Shown piece after piece: positions 8,454 through 18,865 of a DNA stretch of 20,287 nt. The stretch spans positions 1-20,287 of the forward strand of contig JAQGAU010001245.1 in assembly GCA_034698045.1 (NCBI GenBank), in the 5' to 3' direction. Source of the stretch: Paramacrobiotus richtersi (Eukaryota; Tardigrada; Eutardigrada; Parachela; Macrobiotidae). Each line of letters starts with the position of its first letter. Position 1 is the first letter of the stretch. Made by a program: the position numbers and the translations under genes. Under the pieces are notes generated by a model, which had not been told where the DNA came from, searched no databases, and was given only the letters and a program-made list of their open reading frames with translations.

Positions 8454-11400
8454 ATGTGGGCCATTTTAAGCATCTTTTGCTTCTTAACAGCCTCCATATC
8501 TGCAACCGTAGCCCAAGGTAAATTACTCGCTTGATCGATGTTTTTGTTTTGATTATGTTTTAGTGATGTTTTGACAATTCTGATGATGTATGCAGATGGT
8601 TGTAAAGTCCCGGCCGTTATCGAAGCGAACTCTGGTAGGATCGAGTCGCCTTACTACAGTCACTATCCGAATTTCACCTATCCATCCGGTGTTGCATGCC
8701 AGTGGACAATAAAAGTCTTACATGGAATGGTAATGGACTTAGTAGTAATACATCAAGCTAATGTTTACAGATGACATACCAAGACGACTTTACCTACAAC
8801 GTATGTCTGCTGTCTTTATCTAGAACATAATGCTGACGTTCCGCGATCGCTTTGAACTGGAAACCTGGGGTCCTAGTTATCCCTGCAGAAATGCTGATTA
8901 TGTAACGATAATGCCGAAAAGCAGCGTAGCGGACCCTCAGTCGTCTTATCCATGTCACAGCCTTGAGACGCCTCCTTGTAAGGGTCACCAAGAAATGCTT
9001 ATCTGTAGTTTTTTTAACAGTGTCTGCAACACCTCGTGCGAGTTTCTGTCGAACGACTGACCGGGAACGAGACAAATTTGTAAAGATCGAAACTTTGTCA
9101 TCGAGCATATTGTAACTGATAGAGTAACGGATACTGTACTGAAAAGCTACATACAGCAGTTTCTGGAGAAACTGCGTTTACCTAATTCACCCAGCTGATA
9201 ACATAACTGATTATCTTTCAGTAACATTCTGTGGAGCTTCCGATAGTGGTTTCGCGCCCATTGTGATTGAAGGAAACGAAGCTACAATCCGTTTCTGTAA
9301 GAATATTAAACGTCCGTGTATGACCATGTTGCTCAGTTCTTGATAACTAACCCAACAGTTCTTGATTTCAGGCACCAATTCCTTTTGGGAGTTGTAAGTT
9401 AACCTTACTCTGATAAAGAGATGTACAGAATAGATATACCGATACATGGTGCAGAACTGCATAGTTCGCATGGCAGTGGTGTACATCGAGGGTATTATTA
9501 TGTCCATCCGCCAAGACACTGGCTTAAACTGTGTTCCGTTTAACAGTCAAGGATTTCGTCTGGATTTTGAGAGTACCACCTTACCGGCTTCTATCGACCC
9601 AACGGAAGCACCAACGCCACTGGTTCTTCCAGAAACAACGGATGCTCCGTTCGACTGTCCCGACGTATACATCCAGCTGAACAGTTCCGCTACAGTCACA
9701 GAGTTCTACATTGAAAGCCCGGGATTTCCGGGACGATATCCACCAAAAGCAAAGTGTAGTTGGTCGTTTGATATGGAGGCCGTCCCAGAGAAAACACTTT
9801 ATGTACAGTTCATGATCCTGAATTTTATTCTGGTTGATAACATGGATTGGTGATAGGTCAGCGCGGAATCGTTCGACTTAGCAGTAGACCCGAATCCGCT
9901 TAATTTGCGCGGTGCGGATGGTCTTGGTATAAGTGAATACTACGATGGCGATAACGACGACAGATACCGAATGTACGCGGGGACAAACGGGCCGAATGGA
10001 CTGCGTCTTCGGGGAGGTTTCATCGTGAGTTTACTTCACTAAATCTTTGACAAAAGCTTCGGTACACAGTATCTTCTGTCGGTCAGGAGCTAACTACAGC
10101 AACCGCGAGAAAGTGAATACAGATTTAATTGTAGGGCGCTTGCAAGTTTAATGAGGACAATGTGTATAGATATTTGATGCGATAAAAGCGACTGGTGTCT
10201 TATCTCATTGTGTCAGGCCATTTAGACTCTTTCCTCGCAAAGATGCGCTTAATTTGACTATACATCTGCAGATTATCGCAATGGAAACCCGGTTGGGAAG
10301 CAGCTTTCCAGCTGCTGGTTTTCGCCTTCGTATCAAGAGTAAGAGAAACGAGTTAATGTATATATATCCTAGTAAGAAAAAGTGTTTGACCTTTACAGTA
10401 TCCGACTGCCCTGTCGCGGCTGGTTTCTGCGTTAGCGCCCCTATGGAGGACATTTGTTTCATAGATGACATGATGTGTGATGGTAAGGATAATACGAGTA
10501 CTTTGATTTTTTTTGGAATATATAGTTTTACTCTACCACGCTACATTCTTTCAATTGCCCTGAACATTTCAGGAAAAGCCGATTGTCCTGGTGCTGTGGA
10601 TGAGCACTGTCCGTTAGGTTGTGGCGTTCCTGCATTGTCCCCGTTACCGAGTACTAAAGGAACAAGAATCCTAGGCGGCATTGACGTATAACTTTCAGCC
10701 TAATTATCCTCACCACTGATGCACCTTTCACATAATTCAGCAGCGTTGTCGTTTAGGCGAAACCACACAGCTGGCCGTGGCAAGTTGCTTTCCTCGCCGA
10801 TCATCACAAGCTTCTTTGCTCTGGATCGATCGTGAGTCGGCAGTTATGTGTGTTTTGAATAGCGCATGTCTAACCGCTGAAACCGTCCAGACGGGTAAAA
10901 CACGGCCGATAAGAGAGTCAAAACTTCGTCTGGCGCGAGTTTCTTTCGCCCAACCGTAACTTTTTGAAAGTGCGTTCGGTCTTACCAGAATACTCTTCCT
11001 TGGGCACTTTGTACAATCCCGAAATCTTGGGTGGGCAACATTTCGACGGGACGCATTCTCAGCACTCCGGACGGTTGTAGCGGTCTCAATAAAAGTGTCC
11101 GTTGCACGTTTTTCGCGATCATGACGATTTTAGCCGGTGCACGGTATCCTGACTGGATTTAGGTCCAGTCAGTTGTGCCCTACGAACGGTTCCATCGTAA
11201 TTAATAATGATGCGGCTGTTCATCCGGTTACAGCATAATCGTGCAAACTGAAATTGGTTATAATATCTTATAGATTGATCACTCATGGATCCTGACAGGA
11301 GCAACCTGCTGTGACGTTCTGCGAGAAAACTATCCGTAAGTCCAGTCTGAGATGGAGCCGCTGTACATTAGAATAATTATGATTCGTGCTGATACAGCTG

Positions 11401-12758
11401 GGAAACGGCGGTTTCTGTGCTGGTCGGGAAGCATGACCTTTCGAGTCGACGCGAGCCAAACGCCGTCGTGTATCAACTAGATAAAGTTGCAATCTATCCA
11501 ACTGGAAACGCGTACCAAAGACCGGAGGATTTCTGTCTTGTTAAAACCAAATCTGTACGGCATCACCGTAGTGTTCCGAACGAGATTCCCACCCATGTTG
11601 TTTACAGAAAATATTCTTCAATCAACACGTTATGCCTGTTTGCCTGCCTTCGATAGTGGAGCGCCCGCTGAATACCACGTGCTATGTCGCAGGCTGGGGA
11701 CTTTCAGGGGATCCACGAACTTCTATGTACGGTTCCGCTCGACTGAAACAGGCAGACTTGAAGATAGCTCCCCCGAATAGATGTATGGGTGAGCCGCTGG
11801 ACCCCTCACTTGCGGGCGTCCACCATACGTTCTTGCGACCAAGTGTCTTCTGTGCGGAGAACCCGGGAAAAGAAAGGTTCGGCAAGCAGCACAATTTTAA
11901 CAGCTGCAGTAGACGGCGATGTGGGGCGGAGCAGTAGTAGGACTTAAGAAAGCAGGATACCCAAGAAAGCATTATTTCACTTCTGGAACCACACACGAAA
12001 TTAGCTTCTCAGTAGTTTCTATTGCACAAGCCACATCGCAGTAATAGCGGATGCCTCGCCCATGTGACGGCTTACCAAAATGCCTTGCTCATTTTGTGAA
12101 GAGTGATTGCGAATTCGTGAAATTAATATGTCCATAAAATAATATGCGCTGGACGTAATAGTACCGCTTTAAAAAAGCGGTACCATAATGCGACCGCACT
12201 GTAGCAGACTGCAAGAGCAACTAAAATACGATTGCATTTGACCAACAGTCATTGGCTTAACGTAACTAAGGAACAGGTCAGTAACAAGTCAGTCGGAAAC
12301 TTCCCATAACGTTAGGGAATATACCACAATATACTTCTTTGACTTCGTTGCTCAATGAACTGTCGTTCTTGTTATAACTTTTACCAATTATTAGAAAAAT
12401 TATAGCTGGACCATGGGATGGTTGGTTCACCGTTGCACGGTAATCGCGGTTGTCATCCCTTGTAGTTGTTGGAAAGATGAAGGATCTCCATTGGTATGTC
12501 GAAGCACTGGGGATCCAACAAGGTGGGAACTCGTCGGGATGTCCAGTTTTCGACTGTACCAGTAAGCGCACCAGATCAACCATTCGGAAGCCGAGTGCCA
12601 TGCGATCCTATGTACATGTACATATGCCATAGAGATGAACACTTTCAGTTTTGCCGCTTTTCAGGCAGTGCAATGCTTCCCAACCGATTCCACAGCAGTT
12701 TGCAAAGGTCTCGTACGCACTGGACTGGATAACTTCCACCATTTTCAGCCATAATTAA
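8454..12758 (+). CDS. Secreted CUB-CUB-LDLa-trypsin protein, serine protease homologue lacking catalytic His and Ser, 16 exons
   Basis: Exons: 8454-8517, 8596-8729, 8824-8977, 9222-9296, 9372-9393, 9547-9849, 9934-10024, 10272-10338, 10399-10482, 10573-10685, 10757-10831, 11274-11335, 11398-11554, 11608-11876, 12466-12561, 12665-12758. In phase throughout: 619 residues. Signal peptide MWAILSIFCFLTASISATVA; CUB1 ~23-155; Thr/Pro-rich linker; CUB2 ~175-305; LDLa with six Cys ~306-345 (CDGKADCPGAVDEHC); S1 domain from 364 (activation site R|ILGG, AKPHSWPWQVAF) ending KVSYALDWI. The catalytic His sits in LTAAHC in active enzymes; here it is LTGATC (Thr405). Asp459 is kept (EDFCLVK). GDSGGP reads KDEGSP, so Ser195 is Glu562 and the oxyanion-hole Gly193 is Lys560. 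It should bind ligands or substrates but not cut them. No membrane span follows the signal peptide. The exon 6/7 junction is the least certain. Confidence 0.82.
8771..8800 (+). other. Possible 30-nt microexon within intron 2 of the CUB gene
   Basis: Ten codons (MTYQDDFTYN) are flanked by TTTACAG and GTATGT and would fit in phase 0. The duplicate has a 21-nt equivalent (IQDSSYK) at 16681-16701. The following intron would be only 23 bp, shorter than any other here, and CUB spacing is more normal if it is skipped (KVLHGM joined to NIMLTFRDRFELE). It is therefore left out of the main model. Confidence 0.25.
12161..12184. repeat. Short perfect hairpin in intron 14 of the CUB gene
   Basis: GTACCGCTTT is followed by a few A residues and then its reverse complement AAAGCGGTAC. 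The stem is at least 10 bp with a very short loop. The host intron (11877-12465, 589 bp) is the longest in the gene; no other structure was seen in it. Confidence 0.5.
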
Positions 12759-14639
12759 TACATTCTGGAATGTGAGAAGTGAAGTAACAGACCTCGAGTA
12801 AATCATACGTTTGAGTTGAATTGAACGCGGTGAAATAACGCGGTGATTGTCTTGAAGAGTTTGACATCCAAATGCGGACATGCGTGAATAATTAATTTTT
12901 TTCGGATGTTGGCCTCTGTTTGTGGTTGCAGCAGACATAAAAAATCCTGGGGGTAACTGCCAGTGAGCTTGGACTGTCCTTTCAAGGCTTAGTTGCCATA
13001 CGTGCACCACTTTATTGGGCGTAACTGTTTATTGGCAAAAGCCGCAGCATGCAAAACAACCAATACGTACAATACTGTACTGTTCTCAGGTCGTATTCAC
13101 TTTTTTGTCATAGCTTCATTTCGTTCTGTGAAGTTCAGTTATTGTCCTTTAGATTTTACAACGAAACCGACCTCATTATAGCCAACACGAACATCACTCA
13201 AATTAAGGTAAACCCTATCCCGACGCGCTGTGAGCTAGCACTTTTCTGAAAAAAATTAGCCTATGAAAAGAAGGTTTGGCCTAACAGAATCCGTTTAGTC
13301 CAGGTTTGTAACCCATTTCGTTTTTAAACTATCAGAACTTGAACAACAGCTACTGTCGGCTACTTCTTGCAAAACTATGGGAGAATCAGCTGACCATGAA
13401 TGCTAGTCTGAAACAACGAATGAGACAGAGACGAGCCCTTCTCTCTCGTCAGTTTCAAATAGCCGCAGCTGTCCGTTTCTCCGAGCGCAGTGTGTTGGCA
13501 TACCGCACTGACCAGAGAAATGCAGTAGATGTCCTCGACTGCCCTACGTTTATCATACGTCCTGGAAAAACGACAAAAAAAACTTCGTGCAAGCTTTCAG
13601 CTTTGCGCACGGTCCGCTAACCGGATCAAGCCGGTTATGGGCTTAGAAAATGGGGCTAGCCATGCAGAACATATTTGCGCACGCTTTTAGAGAAACTGTG
13701 TCTTTGAAAGAAATTAGAATGAAAACTGTTTTTAAAACTGTTTTTTTACGATAACTCAGTTAAAAATTTTTTTATCAAAACAAACCTGCGCTAGGTGCAA
13801 GATAAAGTGGTTGTCGATGACACTGCATTTCCACATTACACATTTCATTCTCGCAGTATTGCCAAAACGTGACCAAAGTTTAAACTTTTAAAATTCATTT
13901 AATAAAATGGACAGTTCGAGTTCTTTCGTTGAAAAAATGCCTCTGGCCTAGCATAATCATTTTCAACCTAGACCATGGATGAATTCATGACAATCTCACT
14001 GCAGAGACCGCACACAGCGCAGGTTTGTCGAACCACTCTGTCGGGATCGGTTTTACCTTAAAGCAAAATCTGGGAATTTGCAAATGTTTTTATTCTATTC
14101 AATGTTTTGACTTTTAATGAGACAGTGGTCGATAAGAAATGCGTTTTAGTTTTTTTATTTAAACGTTTGAGCGTTTTTTAAGTCGCCTAAATGTTGCGCG
14201 AATCATGTAATGTCAACGAGCGCAAGCGGCGCAATGTAGTAATTCAGCAATAAATACAATTAGGCAGACAGACAGTCAGCTTGTGAAGAAAGAAAAAACC
14301 AGCAACATTGTCGATAATGCAAATTTTGCGGTACAATCTGCACGTTGGTAATGGTACTTGGAGTCTGGTGATGGTATTGGTAATGGGAAGTAGTGGATCA
14401 AAATATACTGGGATCTGGCTTGGGTTGGTTTTCGGTTGAAGTTGCGCAGAATTTCATGCGAGCTTCTACGAGTAGTAGTCACTGTATAACTGTCGGCGAA
14501 CTCAAAGCTATTGCCTTGTTGCGCTCTTATTTTTAACAGTCGAAGCAACAATACGCGAAAACTTGTGGCACAGAATTACTGTTAGTGCGTGGTCCTATCG
14601 GAACGACACCGATAAAGTTCGTGCGTCCAAAGCGTTGTC
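12759..14639. other. Long stretch without a confident gene
   Basis: Downstream of the CUB gene the DNA becomes AT-rich, with runs of A and T around 13720-13770 and 14140-14170. Apart from the weak two-exon model at 13153-13620, I see no coding signal, tRNA or ordered repeat. A loosely repetitive GGTAATGG-type stretch lies at 14345-14390. Poly(A) signals for the CUB gene were not identified with confidence. Confidence 0.4.
13153..13620 (+). CDS. Tentative two-exon gene fragment, no known family
   Basis: The first exon, 13153-13207, lies between CCTTTAG and GTAAAC and encodes FYNETDLIIANTNITQIK. The second starts at 13336 after CTATCAG and runs to TAA at 13618-13620, encoding NLNNSYCRLLLAKLWENQ and a basic, Arg/Gln-rich stretch (KQRMRQRRALLSRQFQ). 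Both junctions are phase 0, so they join cleanly. No upstream exon or start codon could be placed and no domain is recognised. It may be a real small gene, a degenerate fragment, or a chance pairing of open frames. Confidence 0.25.
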
Positions 14640-14745
14640 ATGTCCGAGCGGATACTGTATTCTCCCCACTCGGGAGCCGTCATGAAGAAGCAAACCAAGT
14701 ATAACAATGTAACATTCCTGCACATGCTAGCTGGCTGTTGCCAGG

Positions 14746-15087
14746 TTGACATACATTCACCATTGTGCAGACATTCTCGTGCAGTCAGTGTTTGGAAACC
14801 TCCTCGAAGATTCTCACCTGAGGATCGCAGTTGCCCTCCGGTTTGGTGCCGAGATTTGCAAAGAGCAGCGGTGTTTATGCAAGACACTTATCGGTCACCA
14901 CGGATTAAGCTGCAAACGCAGCAAAGGTCGCCATTTAAGACATTCGACCCTAAATGACATAGTCCGTCGCGCCCTCATATCGGCGAAAGTTCCCGCAGTG
15001 CGGGAACCACCAGGTTTGGATCGAGGCGATGGTAAGCGTCCGGAAGACATGACTCTTGTTGCCCTTGGCAGTCTACTAAGTGCATAA
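14746..15087 (+). mobile_element. Fragment of a retrotransposon protein: C-terminal zinc-knuckle / nuclease-like region
   Basis: The frame encodes about 113 residues with a run of motifs I recall from the C-terminal part of reverse-transcriptase proteins of invertebrate retrotransposons: LEDSHLRIAVALRFGAEIC, a Cys cluster, HHGLSCKRSKGR, RHSTLNDIVRRAL, and EPPGLDRGDGKRP. In such proteins this follows the polymerase domain and resembles a Cys/His knuckle plus a restriction-like nuclease fold. LINE-type is the best guess; the family is not certain. Only this piece is present: no polymerase domain, and no element ends or target duplications seen. It is an old truncated fossil, lying directly beside the start of the duplicated block at about 15107. 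Confidence 0.55.
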
Positions 15088-15106
15088 GGCTTTCTTTGAT
15101 AGTCTT

Positions 15107-15679
15107 CAGGCAGTTACGATCAAGAATTTTCTACTAGAGCATCGTGAGAATTGCAGAATTTTGGCTTGTGCCTCAGGGGATTTAATAGAGGTAATTGTTA
15201 TGTAAAACGCTGCTTTGATTCTATTTAATTTGCCCGATGCGCTGCGTGTTCTAACCTTGCCTTCGGCCGAAAAGACCTGCGCGAAGCAATTCCCCTAGCT
15301 GTTGGCGTGCCTGCATTAATTGTTAATTGCTTGCTACCTCCTGATTGTTGATGCGTTATTTATGGGCATGCGCTATTTTAATATAAAATTGGAAAGGGGT
15401 TTATGACAAACTTCCAATAGGACTGAAACGGAAGAAATGATCTCACACAGGGTAGACACTAAAAGCAAAACACTGGGAATCTGGCCATACCGTTCCTTGT
15501 AGTGCTGAATCAGTCGCGCATAAACAACAAAAGTACAGTACAAACATGTTTTACACGATGAAAGCATAGCGGTACATAGCACTGTGTAGAAGTACAGTGT
15601 GTATAGTCATCTTTTGGCTGTTATATTAAGCAAGGCACATTTTGCGCAGGACTACAATGACTCTAGCCATCAACAATCG
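15107..15679 (+). repeat. Segmental duplication, block A, second copy
   Basis: Counterpart of 2334-3039, shorter mainly through indels in the middle. It still carries the acceptor region and first 30 bases of cyclase exon 2 (ACTACAATGACTCTAGCCAT...CAATCG), and then ends at 15679. No other cyclase exon is left in this copy. Confidence 0.85.
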
Positions 15680-18524
15680 TTTGTATTACGGAGGGGTAGC
15701 GGTTAGTGAAGCGTGTAATATGAAGATCTGTAAAAAATGAAGTCCGCTGTCCCCAACTTGCTAGCTCAGATTTTGATTTTATTTCGATGTTCAGCATTAA
15801 TCATCGCTTTTTCGGTGGAAGTCGTAAATTGCGTTCTTTCCGGCACAGTTTTTACACTGCTTATGTGTGCAGCCAGACACACCCTATCTATGTGTTAGTT
15901 GCCTTAATTAAAACGAGTGGGAACTGCCGTTTAAGCGCACAAGATGTTCGACCTTATGAAAGAAACAACAAACAAACAATATAGGAGATTTTACAGGCGT
16001 GTGGGTCCACTGTAATGCAGACAACTGTAACATAAACAATGCGTTGTGTATTCGAAATATTATCATACAGACACAGTGCATAATATTGTTTATCGAGAGC
16101 AGATTAATTTCTCTTGTGCACAACGGCATCGCTTATTAACATGACAATATCCATTTACAGGTTTTTACTGTTCCAGAACAGACACTGCGATAAGACGTGC
16201 GGACAGTAAGACGTTAAGAACAATAACCCAGAGCTTATGAATATTGTGGAAACCGGTACAAAAAGAGTAACCAGTGATAATAATTTTGGTATTTCAGCAA
16301 ACCATGTTCTAGATGGACGCAAAGTTTCTGCTTTAACAAGTGGTCACACAATATTTTGTGAAATGTGGGCTATTTCAAGCATCTTGTGCTTTTTAACAGC
16401 TTCCATATGTGCAACAGCAGCTCAAGGTAAACTACTCGCTTGAATGATTTTTTAGATTTTGTACTTGTACAGTTGTAATGATGTCTGAAATTTTTAATGA
16501 TTGGTGCAAATGGCTGCAAAGTCCCGGCCGTTATCGAAGCGAACGCTGGTAGAATCGAGTCGCCATGCTAGTCTTACTATCCGAATTCCACCTATCCATC
16601 CGGTGCTGTGTGCCAGTGGACAATAAAAGCCCCAGAGAGAATGGTAACGGGCTATAGTAGTACATCGAGTTAATGTGTGCAGATACAGGACTCTTCGTAC
16701 AAGGTATGTCTGCTGTGGTTATCTAGAACATGATGCTGACGTTCCGCGATCGTTTCGAACTGGAAGCCTGGGGTCATAGTTATCCCTGCAGAAACGCGAA
16801 TTATGTCACGATAATGCCGAAAAGCAGCATACCGGACCCTCAGTCGTCTTACCTATGTCACAGTCGGGAGACGCCTCCATGTAAGGGCCATGCAGAAACT
16901 TTAACGTTTTAACAGTACCTAATCGAGAGCCAGTTTGTGGAGAAGCTGCAACCATATAAAGTGGCCAGCTGGTAATTCAGGTGCTGCAAGGCGGTATCTT
17001 TCAGTGACATTTTGTGGAGCTTCCGATAATGGTTTGGCGCCCTTTGTGATTGAAGGAAACGAAGCGACAGTCCGTTTCTGTAAGGACAATGCACATTTGA
17101 CGTCTGTGTATAATAATGTTGCCCAGTTCTTGGTAACTAACTCAGCAGTTCTCGATTTCAGGCACCAGTTCCGTTTTGGAATAGTAAGCTAACCGTACCC
17201 ACATAAACAACGATACAGCTGCAGGGCCCAATTTATCGAAACACGATGCAGGGCTCCATAATTTGCATGACAATAATGCACATTTACTGTCCTTTAAGAA
17301 TCGGGTGTTCTGCCCTTTCATAGGTTGCACAACCTAGTCTGTCACCAAATGCATGTTAAATGCAGGAGACAGTTCCCGGCACTTGTCAGCTAATTTGTCC
17401 ACTTATAAGTTTAAAGCATAGAGAAAACAGAGTTTTCTCTAGACGTTTCTATACATGTGTGCTGGCTCCTTTTTATTTATGAACTTCGAGATGGAGTTAG
17501 CTTATTATGTTTATACCTATCTACCACTGACAGTGGCTCAAACTGTGTTTCATTTAACAGCCAAGGATTTCGCTTGGACATTGAAAGTACCACCTTACCG
17601 GTGCCTACCGACCCGGCGGAAGAAACAACGCTAGCAGTTCTCCCAGGAACAACGACACCTCCATTCCGCTGCCCGTACGTCAGTATCGAACTGAACATCA
17701 CAGTTACAGAATTCTACATTGAAAGTCCGGAATTTCCGGGACGATATCCTGCAACAGCTAAATGTAGTTGGGAGATTGATATAAAGGCTATGCCAGAGAA
17801 AACACTTTATGTACAGTTCGGGATTGCAGATTCTGCTGGTGACATTGTTATTAATGATTACAAACCGCTCATAGATCAATGCGGAATCATTCGACTTGGC
17901 AGAAGACCCAAATCCGCTCAGCTATTCCCGTGCGGATGAAGTTTCTATAACTGAGCTATTCTTCGACGGAGAGCACGACGATAATTACCGATTGTTCGGC
18001 GGAAAGAACGGCCCGACTGGAGTGCGTGCTCACGGAAGTGCGATCGTGAGTTTGCACTTAATGTGTTTGATGAAAACTTGAGTACGTACTCGTCCACAGC
18101 CTCTTTTGACAGCCCGGGTACATAGGTACCGCGAAAAACTTATGTAGGCGCAGTGGCATGTTTGGTGCGATGCTAAGGGTCAGACAAACAGACACTATGA
18201 TCGACTTTGATTCGGGGGACCTTGCCTGTTTTATTTCACCGCATTGGTCCGCTTAAGATCTAGCTACGAAGGCTCTATCCTTGTGCATGTGTTCGTAATT
18301 TGTCCTTGCATATGCAGATCATTGAATTGGAACCACGCCTGGGCACAAACTTCCCAGCTGCTGGTTTTAGAATTCATATCAAAGGTTGGGAATTGAATTT
18401 ATTTCTCGCCGTATGCAGTACTAAAAATTACTTGGCGTTGACAGTATCCCAGTGCCCCGTAACGGCTGGATTCTGCGTTAATACCCCAGAGCAGGACACT
18501 TGTTTCTCAGACGACATGATGTGT
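15680..18524 (+). repeat. Segmental duplication, block B, second copy
   Basis: Counterpart of 7787-10482. It follows block A without any spacer, so the equivalent of 3040-7786 (4747 bp) is missing between them. The match ends at about 18524 within exon 9, where unrelated sequence begins. Confidence 0.85.
16363..18524 (+). pseudogene. Truncated pseudogene copy of the CUB-protease gene
   Basis: Exon equivalents: 16363-16426, 16510-16643, 16727-16880, 17005-17079, 17162-17183, 17561-17838, 17903-18045, 18318-18384, 18445 to ~18524. The signal peptide (MWAISSILCFLTASICATAA), both CUB domains and most splice sites survive. Three faults mark it as dead. The exon-2 acceptor reads GCAA where the other copy has GCAG. 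Exon 2 has an in-frame TAG at 16568-16570 (SPC*). The gene stops within the LDLa domain (after CFSDDMMC), with no donor site and no protease domain. Reading frames in the other exons are open, so loss of function is probably fairly recent. A shortened product starting elsewhere cannot be excluded. Confidence 0.75.
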
Positions 18525-18578
18525 TATCGACCGAAGCGAAGCGAAGGTCCTCTATACTCAGCTCAAATGGATTTCAAT

Positions 18579-18613
18579 GTCTGTCCGTCCTTCTGTCTGT
18601 CGGTCGGTCGGTC
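18579..18613. repeat. Tetranucleotide-like microsatellite (TCTG/TCGG)n
   Basis: Imperfect tandem tetranucleotides, CTGTCCGTCC then CTGTCTGTCGGTCGGTCGGT. It lies about 55 bp past the point where the duplicated CUB gene breaks off. Confidence 0.6.
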
Positions 18614-18865
18614 ATTATTTCTAATTATTTATTTATTAATAAAATATGATATATATTCTTATTGTTATTTATTTACTTTTATGCGTTATGGTTATTGAAA
18701 TTTATTTTTTACAGACATTTATTATTTCTTTAAAATGTATTATTTATATAATTTTATTTAGAATATTTAAATGTATTGTTTGTTTCTATTTCAATGTTGT
18801 ATTTTTATTTATTAGTGTGCATTCGTTAGTATATTTTAATTATACTTATTAATTACAGCCAAGCT

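Larger units (their letters stand above)
7787..10482 (+). repeat. Segmental duplication, block B, first copy (5' flank plus exons 1-9 of the CUB-protease gene)
   Basis: Corresponds to 15680-18524. Exons are conserved in order, length and phase; for example exons 1-5 are 64, 134, 154, 75 and 22 bases in both copies. Introns align but carry many indels. The match ends at the 3' end of exon 9, inside the LDLa domain. Confidence 0.88.

Noticed and set aside
9297-9371. Apparent 7-nt frameshift in the intact CUB copy relative to the second copy
   Set aside because: The region is better read as an intron (GTAAGA to TTTCAG) in both copies; exon 4 then joins the 22-nt exon 5 in phase and no frameshift is needed.
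10777-10959. 60-residue ORF containing ACLTAETVQTG, first taken as a remnant of the TAAHC motif
   Set aside because: It is out of frame with AKPHSWPWQVAF. The true continuation lies at 11274 (IDHSWILTGATCC) after a 442-bp intron.
11877-11937. Read-through of exon 14 to a stop at 11935-11937, with GGAVVGL-like residues suggesting a frameshifted active-site region
   Set aside because: A GT at 11877 joins in phase to 12466, giving KESCWKDEGSPLVC and a normal S1 C-terminus, so the local resemblance is chance.
12645-13010. 121-residue minus-strand ORF
   Set aside because: Covers the last CUB-gene exon (KVSYALDWI) on the opposite strand and shows no domain.
18646-18852. 68-residue Ile/Phe/Tyr-rich ORF
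   Set aside because: Low-complexity translation of very AT-rich DNA; no start context, domain or splice support.
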